From contig NZ_JAIOHK010000011.1 of the NCBI RefSeq assembly GCF_019913785.1, positions 1-64,000 on the forward strand: a stretch of DNA of 64,000 nt, read 5' to 3'. Shown here piece by piece: positions 63,578 to 64,000 of the stretch. The notes below the pieces were generated by a model. The model saw only the letters and a program-made list of their open reading frames with translations, made no database searches and was not told where the DNA came from. Made by a program: the position numbers and the translations under genes. Source of the DNA: Altibacter sp. GTDB lineage: Bacteria; Bacteroidota; Bacteroidia; Flavobacteriales; Flavobacteriaceae. Every line of letters begins with the position of its first letter. The first letter of the stretch is position 1.

Positions 63578-64000
63578 TTAGTACAAATTTGGAACTGAGG
63601 AGGCTATGCCCGTATTTGACCCCCCAAGGTCTGTATTGATAGATGGCATATTTCTAAAAAAAGACTTGTTGTAAATTATTAGCGTTACATAATAATCCAA
63701 TGAATCACCAACGTTCAAGTCTAAATCCCTGTTTTGTATTTCTAAATGCCATGATCCACCGCTAACAAAAGTTCGGACCACAAAGGTGCCAATGGTTTTT
63801 GTACCACCTATCGTGGCCTTATCGATAGCATCGCCTACATACCTGAAGTTAGCAACCCCAACCACATAATTATTCGCATCGTACTGTAAATTAACATCAC
63901 TTAAATTATCTAGGTGAATGTTTGTAAATTGATAATCGACCACATTGACGGGGGCTACACTTAGTGAATTCACATCGAGTACGGTGATTTCACCAACGGG
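63578..64000 (-). CDS. Partial protein, paralogue of its downstream neighbour
   Basis: The frame is open to the right edge of the window; 140 residues of the C-terminal part are seen, from PVGEITVLDVNSLSVAPVN. The end reads VTLIIYNKSFFRNMPSINTDLGG...TGIASSVPNLY, matching the end of the protein at 62891. Most likely a second exported fibre-like protein in the same operon (30 bases apart). The N-terminus is missing. Confidence 0.72.
   Translation of the reverse strand, partial: PVGEITVLDVNSLSVAPVNVVDYQFTNIHLDNLSDVNLQYDANNYVVGVANFRYVGDAIDKATIGGTKTIGTFVVRTFVSGGSWHLEIQNRDLDLNVGDSLDYYVTLIIYNKSFFRNMPSINTDLGGSNTGIASSVPNLY

Noticed and set aside
1-64000. CRISPR arrays, insertion sequences, prophage, rRNA and tRNA genes
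   Set aside because: No spaced repeat array, transposase, integrase, phage structural gene or cloverleaf with a CCA-type end was seen on either strand; very divergent forms could be missed by eye.

Overview
The window is one continuous stretch of chromosome from a member of the Bacteroidota, most likely a marine Flavobacteriaceae species. The support is: the Bacteroidota -7 promoter word TAnnTTTG upstream of many genes; a short primary sigma factor (about 288 residues); a fused LpxC/FabZ; a PorX-type response regulator; a CarboxypepD_reg-like TonB-dependent receptor; and many small proteins typical of flavobacteria (DUF6146, DUF937, DUF3817). Base composition is moderate to low GC and fairly even. 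I see no insertion sequence, prophage, CRISPR array, rRNA or recognisable tRNA.

Layout. 1-4743 (minus strand): a small membrane protein and lipoprotein pair, a DUF937 protein, then serine biosynthesis (serC, serA) behind an acyl-CoA reductase, with a ferredoxin transcribed the other way from an overlapping promoter pair. 5231-10932: an exported protein, a TonB-dependent receptor, two tandem membrane-anchored alpha/beta hydrolases and a charged exported protein. 11066-18542: ychF, parE-parC, a TerC membrane protein, a lipoprotein and an XRE regulator. 18837-25820: M14 peptidase, Lrp regulator, DinB protein, aroB, proline dehydrogenase and a TPR/AraC regulator. 25817-30315 (minus): porX, tsaE, a tiny lipoprotein overlapping a membrane protein, alanine dehydrogenase and a small membrane protein. 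30434-39615 (plus): HD hydrolase, lpxD, lpxC/fabZ, lpxA, efp, a methyltransferase, a second lpxD-like gene, an NTF2-like protein, sucD and fabG, which together form a lipid A and housekeeping block. 39679-50372: vWA-like protein, prohibitin, an OmpA/helix-hairpin/symporter operon, CorA, DUF2461, and a SatD-like/DUF3307 pair. 50519-58792 (minus): sortilin-like BNR-repeat protein, LolA-like protein, MscS channel, DUF3817, VanX-like dipeptidase, OmpA lipoprotein and rpoD. 58925-64000: small membrane and regulatory genes, RluE-type pseudouridine synthase, a one-repeat DUF1456 protein, a gene-poor 500-base stretch with two possible micro-ORFs, and two related exported proteins running off the right edge.

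Most of the window is ordinary core genome. The most interesting signals are regulatory. Three ATAAG-N8-CTTAT palindromes lie at an exact 29-base period in front of the SatD-like/DUF3307 pair. A GTTTAC-N4-GTAAAC palindrome family has the -7 boxes of both divergent promoters embedded in it, between an XRE regulator and an M14 peptidase. A TGTAAAG-N4-CTTTACA palindrome sits where the -33 element should be, in front of a membrane protein/XRE pair. Other points of interest are very small genes (27940-28077; possibly 62420-62557 and 62595-62681), a cryptic 61-codon open frame at 23856-24041, and a repeated C-terminal motif in the two exported proteins at the right end.
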